From Microbacterium sp. SD291 (GTDB lineage Bacteria; Actinomycetota; Actinomycetes; Actinomycetales; Microbacteriaceae), in contig NZ_JADIJR010000001.1 of NCBI RefSeq assembly GCF_017355365.1, positions 1 through 64,000 on the forward strand: DNA of 64,000 bases, read 5' to 3'. The translations under genes and the position numbers were made by a program. Positions 40,157 to 47,911 of this stretch are shown here, piece by piece. The notes under the pieces are model-generated. The model searched no databases. It had not been told where the DNA came from and worked only from the letters and a program-made list of their open reading frames with translations. Within the stretch, counting starts at the first letter, position 1. The number at the start of each line of letters is the position of its first letter.

Positions 40157-40642
40157 ATGCGCATCCACATCGCCACCGATCACGCAGGACTCGACTTCTC
40201 GACCCAGCTGCAGGACCACCTTCGCGCCGCAGGGCACGAGGTCGTGGATCACGGCCCGGTGGAGTACGACGCGGTCGACGACTACCCTGCGTTCTGCATC
40301 CGTGCGGCGCAGGCGGTCGTGGCCGATCGGAGCACGGGCGTCGAGGCCCTCGGCGTCGTGTTCGGCGGCTCCGGCAACGGCGAGCAGATCGCCGCCAACA
40401 AGGTGCAGGGCATCCGCGCCGCCCTCGTGTGGAACGTCTCGACGGCCGAGCTGGCCCGTGAGCACAACGACGCCAACGTCATCTCGATCGGCGCGCGCCA
40501 GCACACCTTCGACGAGGTCACCACGTTCATCGACACGTTCATCGCCACGCCCTTCCCCGGCGACGAGCGGCACGTGCGCCGCATCGCGCAGATCGCCGAC
40601 TTCGAGCGCGACGGGTCGCTGCTGCCGGACCCCCGGGCCTGA
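40157..40642 (+). CDS. rpiB: Ribose-5-phosphate isomerase B
   Basis: 161 residues. It interconverts ribose 5-phosphate and ribulose 5-phosphate in the pentose phosphate pathway. The RpiB/LacAB fold is evident from RIHIATDHAGLDF at the N-terminus, the phosphate/active-site loop GVVFGGSGNGEQIAANKVQGIRAAL, and HNDANVISIGARQHT. The general base in the GGSGNG loop region is Ser, where some RpiB members have Cys, which is normal for part of the family. ATG 40157 is preferred over 40148 on -10 spacing. The nei-type gene starts one base after its stop, so the two are probably co-transcribed. Confidence 0.93.
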   Translation: MRIHIATDHAGLDFSTQLQDHLRAAGHEVVDHGPVEYDAVDDYPAFCIRAAQAVVADRSTGVEALGVVFGGSGNGEQIAANKVQGIRAALVWNVSTAELAREHNDANVISIGARQHTFDEVTTFIDTFIATPFPGDERHVRRIAQIADFERDGSLLPDPRA

Positions 40643-40643
40643 C

Positions 40644-41657
40644 ATGCCCGAGGGCCACTCCGTCCACCGCATCGCGCGGCAGTTCGACCGCAACTTCGTC
40701 GGCAAGACGATGCACGCGTCGAGCCCGCAGGGCCGCTTCGCCGAGGGCGCGGCCGTTCTGGACGGCCGTGAGGCAGTGAGCGTCCAGGCGGTTGGCAAGC
40801 AGATGTTCCTGGAGGCGGAAGGCGACCTCTGGCTCCGCGTGCACCTGGGCCTGTACGGCGCGTGGGACTTCGCCGGAGAGATCCTCGTCGACCCGACGAT
40901 CGCCGCTGCGAACGGCCGGATGGGGCAGACGAACCAGCGCGGCACGGTCCTCGACGCCCCCGTCCTCGACGATGCGATCCTCGACGATGCGGGGGAGAAC
41001 TCGCTCGCCTCGATCGGCGCCCCGCGCCGCGCGCGCGTGCACGTAAGGATGTCGGAGCAGACGAAGGGGCTCGCGGACGACGGTCTGGAGTGGCCGCCGC
41101 CGGTCGTCGGCCAGGTGAGACTGCGCCTCATGACCGACATCACCGCGGCGGACCTCCGCGGCCCGACGGCGTGCGTGCTGCAGACCCCGGAGGAGATGCT
41201 CGCGACGGTGGCGAAGCTCGGGCCCGACCCTCTGGTGGGAGACCCTGCCGAGAACGAGGAGCGGTTCGTGCGCGCCGTGCGCAAGCGGCAGACCGTGATC
41301 GCGCTCCTGCTGATGGACCAGGCGGTCGTCAGCGGCATCGGCAACGTCTATCGCGCCGAGATGCTCTTCCGCGCGCGTCTGAACCCGCACACGCCCGGTC
41401 GTGACGTGCCGGAGGAGATCGTGCGCGCGCTGTGGCACGACTGGGTGCGCCTGCTCGCCGTCGGCGTCGAGACCGGTCAGATGATGACGATGGACGACCT
41501 CTCGCCCGACGGCTACCGCGCCGCGATGGCGAGCCGTGACGACCGGCACTGGGTCTACCACCGTGCGGGGCTTCCCTGCCGCGTGTGCGGCACCGAGATC
41601 GCGCTGGAGGAGATCGGCGCGCGCAAGCTCTACTGGTGCCCGCGCTGCCAGGCCTGA
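40644..41657 (+). CDS. nei: Fpg/Nei-family DNA glycosylase (endonuclease VIII-like)
   Basis: 337 residues, a little longer than typical Nei (about 265-300). It excises oxidised bases and nicks the abasic site. The catalytic N-terminus is intact: after Met removal Pro is the nucleophile and Glu follows (MPEGHSVHRIARQF). The helix-two-turn-helix region has VVSGIGNVYRAEMLFRARLNP, and a four-Cys zinc finger closes the protein (CRVCG...YWCPRCQA). The extra length lies in the middle, around APVLDDAILDDAGENS, which contains a short VLDDAILDD repetition. It follows rpiB with one base between stop and start. Confidence 0.93.
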   Translation: MPEGHSVHRIARQFDRNFVGKTMHASSPQGRFAEGAAVLDGREAVSVQAVGKQMFLEAEGDLWLRVHLGLYGAWDFAGEILVDPTIAAANGRMGQTNQRGTVLDAPVLDDAILDDAGENSLASIGAPRRARVHVRMSEQTKGLADDGLEWPPPVVGQVRLRLMTDITAADLRGPTACVLQTPEEMLATVAKLGPDPLVGDPAENEERFVRAVRKRQTVIALLLMDQAVVSGIGNVYRAEMLFRARLNPHTPGRDVPEEIVRALWHDWVRLLAVGVETGQMMTMDDLSPDGYRAAMASRDDRHWVYHRAGLPCRVCGTEIALEEIGARKLYWCPRCQA

Positions 41658-41756
41658 GGATCCGGCTCGACGGACACGCGGAGCGCATTGCCTGACGCGT
41701 GCCGGTTCCTGTGAATAGGGTGAGAGCGCCGCACACCCCGCGAGACAGGAGCAGAC

Positions 41757-43238
41757 GTGGACCTCACCGCATTGCAGACGATCCTCGAGACGATCAGCGG
41801 ATTCATCTGGGGACCGTTCTTCCTCATCCCGCTGCTGCTCGGCACCGGGCTGTATCTGACGATCAGGCTCGGCGGGCTGCAGTTCCTCCGCCTCGGGCCG
41901 GCGCTGCGCCTGGGGCTCCTGACACGCAAGGACCCGGGCTCCGACGGAGACATCTCCCAGTTCCAGGCGCTCACGACGGCGCTCGCTGCGACAGTGGGCA
42001 CCGGCAACATCGTCGGCGTCGCGACCGCGATCGGCATCGGCGGTCCCGGCGCGCTTTTCTGGATGTGGGTGACCGGTCTCCTCGGCATGGCGTCGAAGTA
42101 CTCCGAGGCGTTCCTCGGGGTGCGATTCCGCAAGACGGATGACGCGGGCGAGAAGTCCGGCGGGCCGCAGTACTACCTCGAGCGCGGCATCCCCGGTCCT
42201 CTCGGAAAGATCCTCGGGCTGTCGTTCGCCGTGTTCGCGGTCATCGCCTGCTTCGGCATCGGCAACATGACGCAGGGGAACTCGATCGCGCAGAACCTGG
42301 AGGCGAGTTTCGAGGTGCCCACGTGGGTCACCGGCGTCGTGCTGACGGTGTTCGCGATGGTCGTGCTCGTCGGCGGCATCAAGTCGATCGGCCGGGTCAC
42401 GGCCGGATTCGTGCCGATCATGATCATCTTCTACGTGCTGGGCGCGCTGTACATCCTCATCGTCAACGTCGGCGCCATCCCCGCGGCCTTCGCGCAGATC
42501 TTCAGCGAGGCGTTCACCGGAACGAGCGCGGTCGGCGGATTCGCCGGCTCGGCGATCATCGTCGCAGTGCAGTTCGGCGTCGCCCGCGGCATCTTCTCGA
42601 ACGAGTCGGGCATGGGGTCGGCGGCGATCGCGGCCGCCGCGGCGCAGACGAGCCATCCCGTCCGCCAGGGGCTGGTGTCGATGACGCAGACCTTCATCGA
42701 CACGATCATCGTTGTCAGCTGCACCGGCCTCGTCATCGTCGCGACCGGGACGTGGAAGGAGATCGATCCGGCCACCGGAGAGCAGATCAGCCCCGCCCTG
42801 ATGACCGGGGCGGCGTTCTCGAACGGCCTCCCGGGAGACTGGGGCCACATCATCGTCACGATCGGCCTGGTGATGTTCGCGGCATCCACGATCCTCGGCT
42901 GGTCCTACTATGGCGAGCGGAACATCGAGCGACTCCTCGGGCGCCGGGCCGTGATGCCTTTCCGGATCCTGTTCTCGCTCGTCGTGTTCATCGGCTGCAC
43001 GGTGCAGCTCGGCGTGGTGTGGGCGTTCTCCGACGCGATGAACGGCCTGATGGCGCTGCCGAACCTGATCGGCCTGCTGATACTGTCCGGCCTCGTCGCC
43101 AGGGAGACGAAGAAGTACCTCGACAACGATCCGAAGCTGCGCGCGGACAGGAATCAGATCGAGGCCTTCATGGCGGGGACGCCCGGCTGGGAGGACTGGA
43201 AGACGCAGGCCGTCCCCGTGGTGGGGCGACGCGGCTGA
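41757..43238 (+). CDS. Alanine/glycine:cation symporter family protein
   Basis: 493 residues from GTG at 41757 with a CAGGAG ribosome site. It is an integral membrane protein with about ten or eleven hydrophobic helices, importing alanine or glycine with Na+ or H+. The AGCS signature is present: FQALTTALAATVGTGNIVGVATAIGIGGPGALFWMW, then KYSEAFLGVRFR and GGPQYYLERG. Later segments include ARGIFSNESGMGSAAIAAAAAQTSHPVRQGL and ILGWSYYGERNIERLLG. The N-terminus lies outside and the C-terminal tail is charged. It is a single-gene unit; a TAGGGT box at 41717 is a possible -10. The exact substrate is unknown. Confidence 0.93.
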   Translation: MDLTALQTILETISGFIWGPFFLIPLLLGTGLYLTIRLGGLQFLRLGPALRLGLLTRKDPGSDGDISQFQALTTALAATVGTGNIVGVATAIGIGGPGALFWMWVTGLLGMASKYSEAFLGVRFRKTDDAGEKSGGPQYYLERGIPGPLGKILGLSFAVFAVIACFGIGNMTQGNSIAQNLEASFEVPTWVTGVVLTVFAMVVLVGGIKSIGRVTAGFVPIMIIFYVLGALYILIVNVGAIPAAFAQIFSEAFTGTSAVGGFAGSAIIVAVQFGVARGIFSNESGMGSAAIAAAAAQTSHPVRQGLVSMTQTFIDTIIVVSCTGLVIVATGTWKEIDPATGEQISPALMTGAAFSNGLPGDWGHIIVTIGLVMFAASTILGWSYYGERNIERLLGRRAVMPFRILFSLVVFIGCTVQLGVVWAFSDAMNGLMALPNLIGLLILSGLVARETKKYLDNDPKLRADRNQIEAFMAGTPGWEDWKTQAVPVVGRRG

Positions 43239-43257
43239 CGCGGGTGCCGCCCGGTCG

Positions 43258-43263
43258 TAGGCT
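43258..43263 (+). promoter_or_regulatory. Leaderless -10 box TAGGCT
   Basis: It ends 6 bases before ATG 43270 of the PaiB-like gene, and no ribosome-binding site is visible. Confidence 0.5.
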
Positions 43264-43269
43264 GAGTGC

Positions 43270-43911
43270 ATGCGCCAGAACCCGAGTTTCACGCTCGCCG
43301 ACGTGCCAGAGATCCGCCGCGTCATAGACGCGAACCCGTGGGCGACGATCGTCAGTGCTGGCGAGGACGGGCATGTCGCGTCGCACTATGTCGTGCTGCT
43401 GGACCCTGACCGCGACGACCTGACCGTCGTCGGACATGTCGGCCGTCCGGATGACCTGATCCACGGTCTGGGTGGGCGCGAGCTTCTCGTGATCTTCCAG
43501 GGGCCGCACGGCTATGTGTCGCCGGGCTGGTACGGCGACGTGCAGGCGGTGCCCACCTGGAACTACACCGCGGTGCACCTCGCAGGAGTCGCGGAGATCC
43601 TGACAGACGAGGAGAACCTCGCGGTGCTGGACCGGCTCGTCGATCGGTTCGAGGGGCGGATGCCGGAGCCGCGGCGCATGTGGGAGCGTCCCAACGATCC
43701 CGCCTTCGTGAACCGCCTCGCCGCTGGCACTGTCGGGTTCCGGCTCACCCCGACCCGCGTGGTGGCGAAGCGCAAGCTGAGTCAGAACAAGCCGGCCGAG
43801 ACCATCGAGGCCGTCATCGCCGCGCTCGAGGGAGACGGCCCCTACGCGCAGCCGGCCCTGGCGCGGGAGATGCGCCGGGCACAGGACGCCCGCACCGGGG
43901 CGGCCCGGTGA
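43270..43911 (+). CDS. FMN-binding PaiB-type protein
   Basis: 213 residues, the usual size for PaiB/YhbP-like FMN-binding split-barrel proteins. The sequence begins NPSFTLADVPEIRRVIDANPWATIVSAGEDG, continues with the barrel strands VASHYVVLLD and LTVVGHVGRPDDLI, then has VIFQGPHGYVSPGWYG and VPTWNYTAVHLAG, which are characteristic of the family. In Bacillus PaiB is described as a negative regulator, but many homologues may simply bind FMN. The C-terminal KLSQNKPAETIEAVIAALE helix is conserved. Its stop overlaps the GTG start of the amidohydrolase (GTGA), indicating co-translation. Confidence 0.9.
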   Translation: MRQNPSFTLADVPEIRRVIDANPWATIVSAGEDGHVASHYVVLLDPDRDDLTVVGHVGRPDDLIHGLGGRELLVIFQGPHGYVSPGWYGDVQAVPTWNYTAVHLAGVAEILTDEENLAVLDRLVDRFEGRMPEPRRMWERPNDPAFVNRLAAGTVGFRLTPTRVVAKRKLSQNKPAETIEAVIAALEGDGPYAQPALAREMRRAQDARTGAAR

Positions 43912-45404
43912 GCGGAGTCGGCGCGCAGATCGGCATGATCCGCGCAGTGCGCATCGCGGGTCCGGGGCGCGAGTTCCTGATCGACGACGAGCCGGTCGAC
44001 ATCGTCATCGCGGACGGCAGGATCGCGGACATCGCTCCCACCGGGGCGCTCCGTCCGCAGGGCGAGGTGCTCGACGCCGACGGCACCTGGGCCGTGCCCG
44101 GTCTCTGGGACAACCACGTGCACACCGTGCAGTGGGCGCTGGCCGCGGAGCGCGTGCCGCTCGGCGCGGCGGGGACCGCTGCGCAGGCGGCCCGGATCAT
44201 GGCCGATGCGGCGCCGCTCCCGGACGGACGGCTCGTCGGCACCGGATACCGCGACGCCATGTGGCCGGACGAGCCCTCGCTCGACCTGCTCGACGCCGCC
44301 ACCGGCGAGACGCCCGCGTACCTCATCAACGCGGATGTGCACAGCACCTGGCTCAACTCGGCGGCGCTCAGGCGAGAGGGCTTCGACAGCATCGACGGCG
44401 TGCTCCGCGAAGAGCAGGCGTTCGAGATCTCGCGCCGCCTGAATGCCGTCGACCCCGCGCACGGCGACCGCGCGGTCCAGCAGGCGGGGGAGCGCGCCGC
44501 GGCCAGGGGCGTGACCGGGCTCGTCGATTTCGACATGGCCTGGAACGCGGATGCCTGGCCGCGCCGCGTCGCGGCGGGATTCGCCGCCCACAGGGTCGAG
44601 TTCGCGGTCTACCCGTTCGATCTGGACCGGGCGATCGCCGCAGGTCTGCGCACCGGCGAGCTCCGCGACCTCGCGGAGACGCCGTCCGGAGCACGCGGTC
44701 TCATCCGCACCGGACCCCTCAAGATCATCACCGACGGCTCGCTCGGCACCAGGACGGCAGCCTGCTCGCACCACTATCCCGGCGACCGGGAGAACTTCGG
44801 CGTGCTCAACGTGGATGCGGCGGAACTCGTCGAGCTGCTGACGCGCGCGACAGGTGCGGGGCTCGGAGCCGCCGTCCATGCGATCGGCGACAGGGCGGTG
44901 ACTGCCGCACTCGACGCGTTCACGGCCACCGGTGCCACCGGCACGGTCGAGCACGCGCAGCTGGTCCGTCACGCGGACCTCGCGAGGTTCGCGAGGCTCG
45001 GGATCGTCGCGAGTGTGCAGCCGCAGCACGCGCTGGACGATCGTGACCTCGTCGAGCGGCACTGGGCGGGGCAGACCTCGATCGGCTATCCGCTCGCGGC
45101 GCTGCGGGACGCCGGCGTCGAGCTGCGGTTCGGATCCGATGCGCCTGTCGCGGCACTGGACCCGTGGCAGGCGATCGCCGCAGCCGTGGCCCGCACAGAC
45201 GATGACCGGGCGCCATGGCATCCGGAGGAGAGGCTCACGGTCGACCAGGCGCTGCAGGCGAGCGTCCGCACCGCGCTGCGCCCAGGAGAGGCGGCCGACG
45301 TCGTGCTGTGCGGACTGGATCCGCATCGCGCGAACGGCGACGGGCTGAGGGCGATGCCGGTCGCGGCGACGATGCTTGCGGGCAGGCTCACGCACCTCGC
45401 CTGA
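43908..45404 (+). CDS. Amidohydrolase (YtcJ/Amidohydro_3 family)
   Basis: 498 residues. GTG 43908 overlaps the PaiB-like stop by 4 bases and has GGGG 7 bases upstream; ATG 43935 is a later alternative. It is a metal-dependent hydrolase of the YtcJ branch. Visible: the composite beta-sandwich start (FLIDDEPVDIVIADGRIADI), the DNHVHTVQWA metal motif near residue 69, the long insertion domain, LIRTGPLKIITDGSLGTRTAA with the metal-bridging Lys strand, AVHAIGDRAV, GTVEHAQLV, and FGSDAPVAALDPW with the catalytic Asp. The substrate of these exo-type amidohydrolases is usually unknown. A strong hairpin follows. Confidence 0.92.
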   Translation: MSGVGAQIGMIRAVRIAGPGREFLIDDEPVDIVIADGRIADIAPTGALRPQGEVLDADGTWAVPGLWDNHVHTVQWALAAERVPLGAAGTAAQAARIMADAAPLPDGRLVGTGYRDAMWPDEPSLDLLDAATGETPAYLINADVHSTWLNSAALRREGFDSIDGVLREEQAFEISRRLNAVDPAHGDRAVQQAGERAAARGVTGLVDFDMAWNADAWPRRVAAGFAAHRVEFAVYPFDLDRAIAAGLRTGELRDLAETPSGARGLIRTGPLKIITDGSLGTRTAACSHHYPGDRENFGVLNVDAAELVELLTRATGAGLGAAVHAIGDRAVTAALDAFTATGATGTVEHAQLVRHADLARFARLGIVASVQPQHALDDRDLVERHWAGQTSIGYPLAALRDAGVELRFGSDAPVAALDPWQAIAAAVARTDDDRAPWHPEERLTVDQALQASVRTALRPGEAADVVLCGLDPHRANGDGLRAMPVAATMLAGRLTHLA

Positions 45405-45416
45405 CGTGTGCGGATA

Positions 45417-45456
45417 CGCGGAAGGGCACCGGGACGGATCCCGGTGCCCTTCCGCG
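45417..45456. terminator. Perfect 18-bp hairpin between amidohydrolase and dps
   Basis: The arms are CGCGGAAGGGCACCGGGA and its exact complement around a 4-base CGGA loop. It sits 12 bases after the amidohydrolase stop and 10 bases beyond the dps stop, so it can serve both converging genes. Confidence 0.9.
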
Positions 45457-45466
45457 AATCGGAGGC

Positions 45467-45952
45467 TTACGCCGCGATGTGCGAGACGAGGAACCAGCGG
45501 TCCTTCTCGAGCCCGCGCATGATCTCGATGGCGACGTCCTGGCTGGTCAGGTCGACGTCGTCGAGGCCGTCGATGGCCGCCTTGACGTCGACGAGGATCG
45601 CGTCGATGTCGGAGATGACGGCGCGGACGAGCTCGTCCGACTGGGTGAAGCCGGCGGGGACGGACGTGGAGCCCGCCTTCTCCGCGACGGTGCCGATGCG
45701 TGCGTCGATCGGGAGGCCGAGAGCGACGATGCGCTCAGCGGCGGTGTCGGCGAAGTCGCCCGCGTGCGCGACGATCGTGTCGAGCAGCTCGTGGACGCCG
45801 ACGAAGTTCGCGCCGCGGACGTGCCAGTGCGCCTGCTTGCCGTTCACGGTGAGGGCCTCGAGGCCCAGGACCACGGGGGAGAGGAACTGGGCTGCGGCCG
45901 CGGCGACGGTCGGGTCGCTGGCGGTGGTGGAAACGGTCTGTGCCTTGCTCAT
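45467..45952 (-). CDS. dps: Dps-family ferritin-like DNA-protecting protein
   Basis: 161 residues from ATG 45952 with GGAGGAG 6 bases upstream. Dps forms a 12-subunit shell that oxidises and stores iron and protects DNA during starvation or peroxide stress. The ferroxidase residues that lie between subunits are present: His42 in QAHWHVRG, His54 in GVHELLD, and Asp69 and Glu73 in FADTAAERI. The four-helix layout is complete and the C-terminus is short, with no Lys-rich DNA-binding tail; the N-terminus has only two Lys. It has its own promoter (boxes near 45995-46022) and shares a terminator with the convergent amidohydrolase. Confidence 0.94.
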   Translation of the reverse strand: MSKAQTVSTTASDPTVAAAAAQFLSPVVLGLEALTVNGKQAHWHVRGANFVGVHELLDTIVAHAGDFADTAAERIVALGLPIDARIGTVAEKAGSTSVPAGFTQSDELVRAVISDIDAILVDVKAAIDGLDDVDLTSQDVAIEIMRGLEKDRWFLVSHIAA

Positions 45953-45994
45953 CTTGGGCTCCTCCGAAGGGTCTTCTCGTACCTGCTGAACTCA

Positions 45995-46022
45995 ACGCTA
46001 CTCAGCCTCAGACATTCCGCAA
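45995..46022 (-). promoter_or_regulatory. dps: Predicted dps promoter
   Basis: On the minus strand, a -35 TTGCGG (46022-46017), a 16-base spacer and a -10 TAGCGT (46000-45995) lie about 40 bases upstream of the start codon. Pattern only. Confidence 0.45.
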
Positions 46023-46073
46023 GCAAGCGAAGGCTGGGCTTAGTGCCCCGGAATCACGCGGAATCCGGGCGCC

Positions 46074-46087
46074 CGAGAGTACTCTCG
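46074..46087. promoter_or_regulatory. 14-bp perfect palindrome over the -10 box of the carbonic anhydrase-like gene
   Basis: CGAGAGTACTCTCG is self-complementary. It contains TACTCT (46080-46085), which ends 6 bases before ATG 46092, the spacing of a leaderless -10. A further inverted repeat, CCCGGA/TCCGGG, lies at 46047-46069. The placement suits a repressor operator. Confidence 0.5.
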
Positions 46088-46091
46088 CGGT

Positions 46092-46628
46092 ATGACCATC
46101 GCGCCAGGAGCATCCGTTCTCGCCCTCCCAGACCGCACCCCGTCACTGGCCGACGGCAGCTTCGTCGCCGAGGGCGCGCGCATCGTCGGCGACGTCGCCC
46201 TCGGCGCCGGCGCGAGCGTCTGGTACAACGCCGTGCTCCGCGGTGATTCGGCCGGGATCGTCGTCGGACCTGGCAGCAATGTGCAGGACAACGTCTCCGT
46301 CCACGTCGACGCAGGGCATCCGGTGGTGATCGGCTCCAAGGTGTCGATCGGCCACAACGCGGTGGTCCACGGCTGCACGATCGGCGACGGATCGCTGATC
46401 GGCATGGGCGCGGTCGTGCTCAGCGGCGCCGTGATCGGGTCCGGCTGCCTGGTCGCGGGCGGTGCGGTCGTTCTCGGCGGGACCGAGATCCCTGACGGCT
46501 CGCTGGTCGCAGGGGTGCCGGCGAAGGTGCGCAGGGAGCTCACCGACGAGGAGCGCGCCGGCCTGGTCGAGAACGCGGACATCTACCTCGGGCACCTGAG
46601 GACGCATGCGGCGGCGACGCCGGCCTGA
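46092..46628 (+). CDS. Gamma-class carbonic anhydrase-like hexapeptide-repeat protein
   Basis: 178 residues forming a left-handed beta-helix. Repeats such as IVGDVALGAGASVWYNAVLRGD and IGDGSLIGMGAVVLSGAVIGSG show the hexapeptide pattern. The zinc ligands of the gamma-CA family are present: a His in NVSVHVDAG and two in KVSIGHNAVVHG. The protein ends with a short helix (LTDEERAGLVENADIYLGHL). These proteins (YrdA/PaaY-like) are trimers; some hydrate CO2 and many have unknown activity. There is no good ribosome site; a -10-like box 6 bases upstream suggests a leaderless mRNA. It is divergent from dps. Confidence 0.9.
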   Translation: MTIAPGASVLALPDRTPSLADGSFVAEGARIVGDVALGAGASVWYNAVLRGDSAGIVVGPGSNVQDNVSVHVDAGHPVVIGSKVSIGHNAVVHGCTIGDGSLIGMGAVVLSGAVIGSGCLVAGGAVVLGGTEIPDGSLVAGVPAKVRRELTDEERAGLVENADIYLGHLRTHAAATPA

Positions 46629-46641
46629 TACTCCCGGCCGC

Positions 46642-46647
46642 TAGGCT
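46642..46647 (+). promoter_or_regulatory. -10 box of the tRNA-Met gene
   Basis: TAGGCT lies 10 bases before the first tRNA base. No clear -35 was identified. Confidence 0.4.
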
Positions 46648-46657
46648 GGAGCCGTAC

Positions 46658-46731
46658 GGGGCGGTGGCCAAGCTGGTTAAGGCAGTGGGCTCATAACCCA
46701 ACGATCGCGGGTTCAAGTCCCGCCCGCCCTA
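46658..46731 (+). tRNA. tRNA-Met (CAT anticodon)
   Basis: The 74-base cloverleaf has acceptor GGGGCGG paired with CCGCCCT (first pair G-T), D-stem GCC/GGC, anticodon loop CTCATAA, T-arm GCGGG-TTCAAGT-CCCGC and discriminator A. CCA is not encoded. The first pair and the C11:G24 pair do not fit an initiator tRNA, although the anticodon stem has three G:C pairs. An elongator tRNA-Met is most likely; tRNA-Ile2 with a modified C34 cannot be fully excluded. Confidence 0.9.
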
Positions 46732-46818
46732 CTCTCCGGTGTCAACCCCCTTCTGGAATCCGCGGGCATCCGGCATCTTCTTCGTCAGGCGGCATTCCGC
46801 CACGAAGGAGGAGACACC

Positions 46819-47022
46819 ATGACCATCGGCACCGGAATCGTGTTGTTCGTGATCGGGGCGATCCTCGTGTTCGCCCTCAATGTGCAGACCGAGTTCGTCG
46901 ACCTCGACATGGTCGGCTACATCCTGATGGCCGCCGGAGCTGTGGCGTTCCTGATCGGGATCATCCTCCTGCTCACCCGGCGCGGACGTCGGGACGGAGT
47001 GGTCGACGACGAAGTGGCCTGA
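46819..47022 (+). CDS. Small two-helix membrane protein (DUF6458 type)
   Basis: 67 residues from ATG with an AAGGAGGAG ribosome site. Two hydrophobic helices (TGIVLFVIGAILVFALNV and YILMAAGAVAFLIGIILLL) flank a short loop with VDLDMVGY; the tail is basic then acidic (RRGRRDGVVDDEVA). This is the layout of the DUF6458 peptides common in Microbacteriaceae. Function is unknown. It lies just after tRNA-Met in the same direction and is followed by a hairpin. Confidence 0.85.
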   Translation: MTIGTGIVLFVIGAILVFALNVQTEFVDLDMVGYILMAAGAVAFLIGIILLLTRRGRRDGVVDDEVA

Positions 47023-47027
47023 GGCAT

Positions 47028-47070
47028 CGGGCAGGGTCGGGCGGCACCACCGCCGGTCGGTCCTGCCCGA
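47028..47070. terminator. Extended hairpin between the DUF6458 gene and the exonuclease
   Basis: The outer stem TCGGGCAGG / CCTGCCCGA encloses an inner GCGG/CCGC stem. It sits between converging genes (stops at 47022 and 47102). Confidence 0.6.
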
Positions 47071-47101
47071 GGGGCGTGCGCCGTCCCCGCGGGGCCGGCG
47101 G

Positions 47102-47830
47102 CTACTGCGTGACGGCAGCGTGGGCTGAGCGGACGGGCCACGTGCCGTCGAGCGACTCCTCGGGTTCGAGCCGCCCGATGCTGATGAAGTACTCGGTCAG
47201 GCTCTCCGCCTGCGACCGTGCCCAGCCGACCTGCCTGGTGTGCAGCTCGGAGAGCGTGTCGGGGAGCGCGAACCGCTTCGCCAGCGCCTGGGCGACACGG
47301 CCGGCGGCGACGGCGTCCGCAGAAGCGTCGTGCGCGCCGTCGAGCGGCACCGAATAATGGGCGGCGACCACCTCGAGCGTCCTCTTGCCGCGCCGATAGC
47401 GGTCGTAGGCCTTGTCGATCACGAGCGGATCGATGATCGGCGACGGGTCGATCAGCGGGGCGACGCCGTGCCTGGCGCCCTCGTGCGCCAGCAGCGAGAA
47501 GTCGTAGGAGGCGTTGTACGCCACGACCGGGACCCCCTGCGAGAGGAGCGAGCGCAGCGCGGCCGTGACCTCCGTCACGACCTGCACTGCCGGCCGGCCC
47601 TCGCGCCGGGCCTGCTCCGTCGTGATCCCGTGCACCGCCGTCGCGCCTTCGGGGATCGGGATGCCGGGGTCGGCGAGCCAGTCCTTCGCCGCGAACTCGT
47701 GGCCCCGGGCATCCAGCACGCCGACGTGCGCGGTGACGATGCGATCGTGCACGACGTCGACGCCGGTGGTCTCCAGATCGAACACGCCGACGCGGGTGAG
47801 CCAGTGCGGAAGGGCGGCGACGGAGGACAT
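47102..47830 (-). CDS. DEDDh 3'-5' exonuclease (DnaQ-like)
   Basis: 242 residues from ATG 47830. The frame is open much further upstream but only as an antisense shadow of the next gene, and a TACGGT box sits 6 bases before this ATG. All exonuclease motifs are present: Exo I with Asp18 and Glu20 (VFDLETTG), the HGITTEQA helix, Exo II YNASYDFSLL, and Exo III HDASADAVAAGRVAQAL with the catalytic His and Asp. This is the fold of the DNA polymerase III epsilon subunit and of free-standing proofreading or RNA-trimming exonucleases. The C-terminal segment (QVGWARSQAESLTEYF) is typical of the actinobacterial stand-alone type. It is divergent from the hydrolase gene. Confidence 0.92.
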   Translation of the reverse strand: MSSVAALPHWLTRVGVFDLETTGVDVVHDRIVTAHVGVLDARGHEFAAKDWLADPGIPIPEGATAVHGITTEQARREGRPAVQVVTEVTAALRSLLSQGVPVVAYNASYDFSLLAHEGARHGVAPLIDPSPIIDPLVIDKAYDRYRRGKRTLEVVAAHYSVPLDGAHDASADAVAAGRVAQALAKRFALPDTLSELHTRQVGWARSQAESLTEYFISIGRLEPEESLDGTWPVRSAHAAVTQ

Positions 47831-47836
47831 GTGCTC

Positions 47837-47842
47837 ACCGTA
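47837..47842 (-). promoter_or_regulatory. Leaderless -10 box TACGGT (exonuclease)
   Basis: On the minus strand it ends 6 bases before the ATG at 47830. Confidence 0.45.
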
Positions 47843-47899
47843 GAGGCGGGCGCCGACATCGAACGGCAGGCGCACGGGGACCGGTCGGCTCCGACTCCG

Positions 47900-47905
47900 T
47901 AGACT
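47900..47905 (+). promoter_or_regulatory. Leaderless -10 box TAGACT (hydrolase)
   Basis: It ends 6 bases before ATG 47912. The nearby GGAG touches the ATG and is too close to act as a ribosome site. Confidence 0.5.
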
Positions 47906-47911
47906 CGGAGG

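Noticed and set aside
40539-43325. A 928-codon minus-strand frame across rpiB, nei and the symporter
   Set aside because: It crosses three well-identified plus-strand genes, and its translation has no recognisable motif.
46658-46731. Initiator tRNA-fMet
   Set aside because: The anticodon stem has three G:C pairs, but the acceptor begins with a G-T pair rather than the C-A mismatch, and the D-stem has C11:G24. An elongator is more likely.
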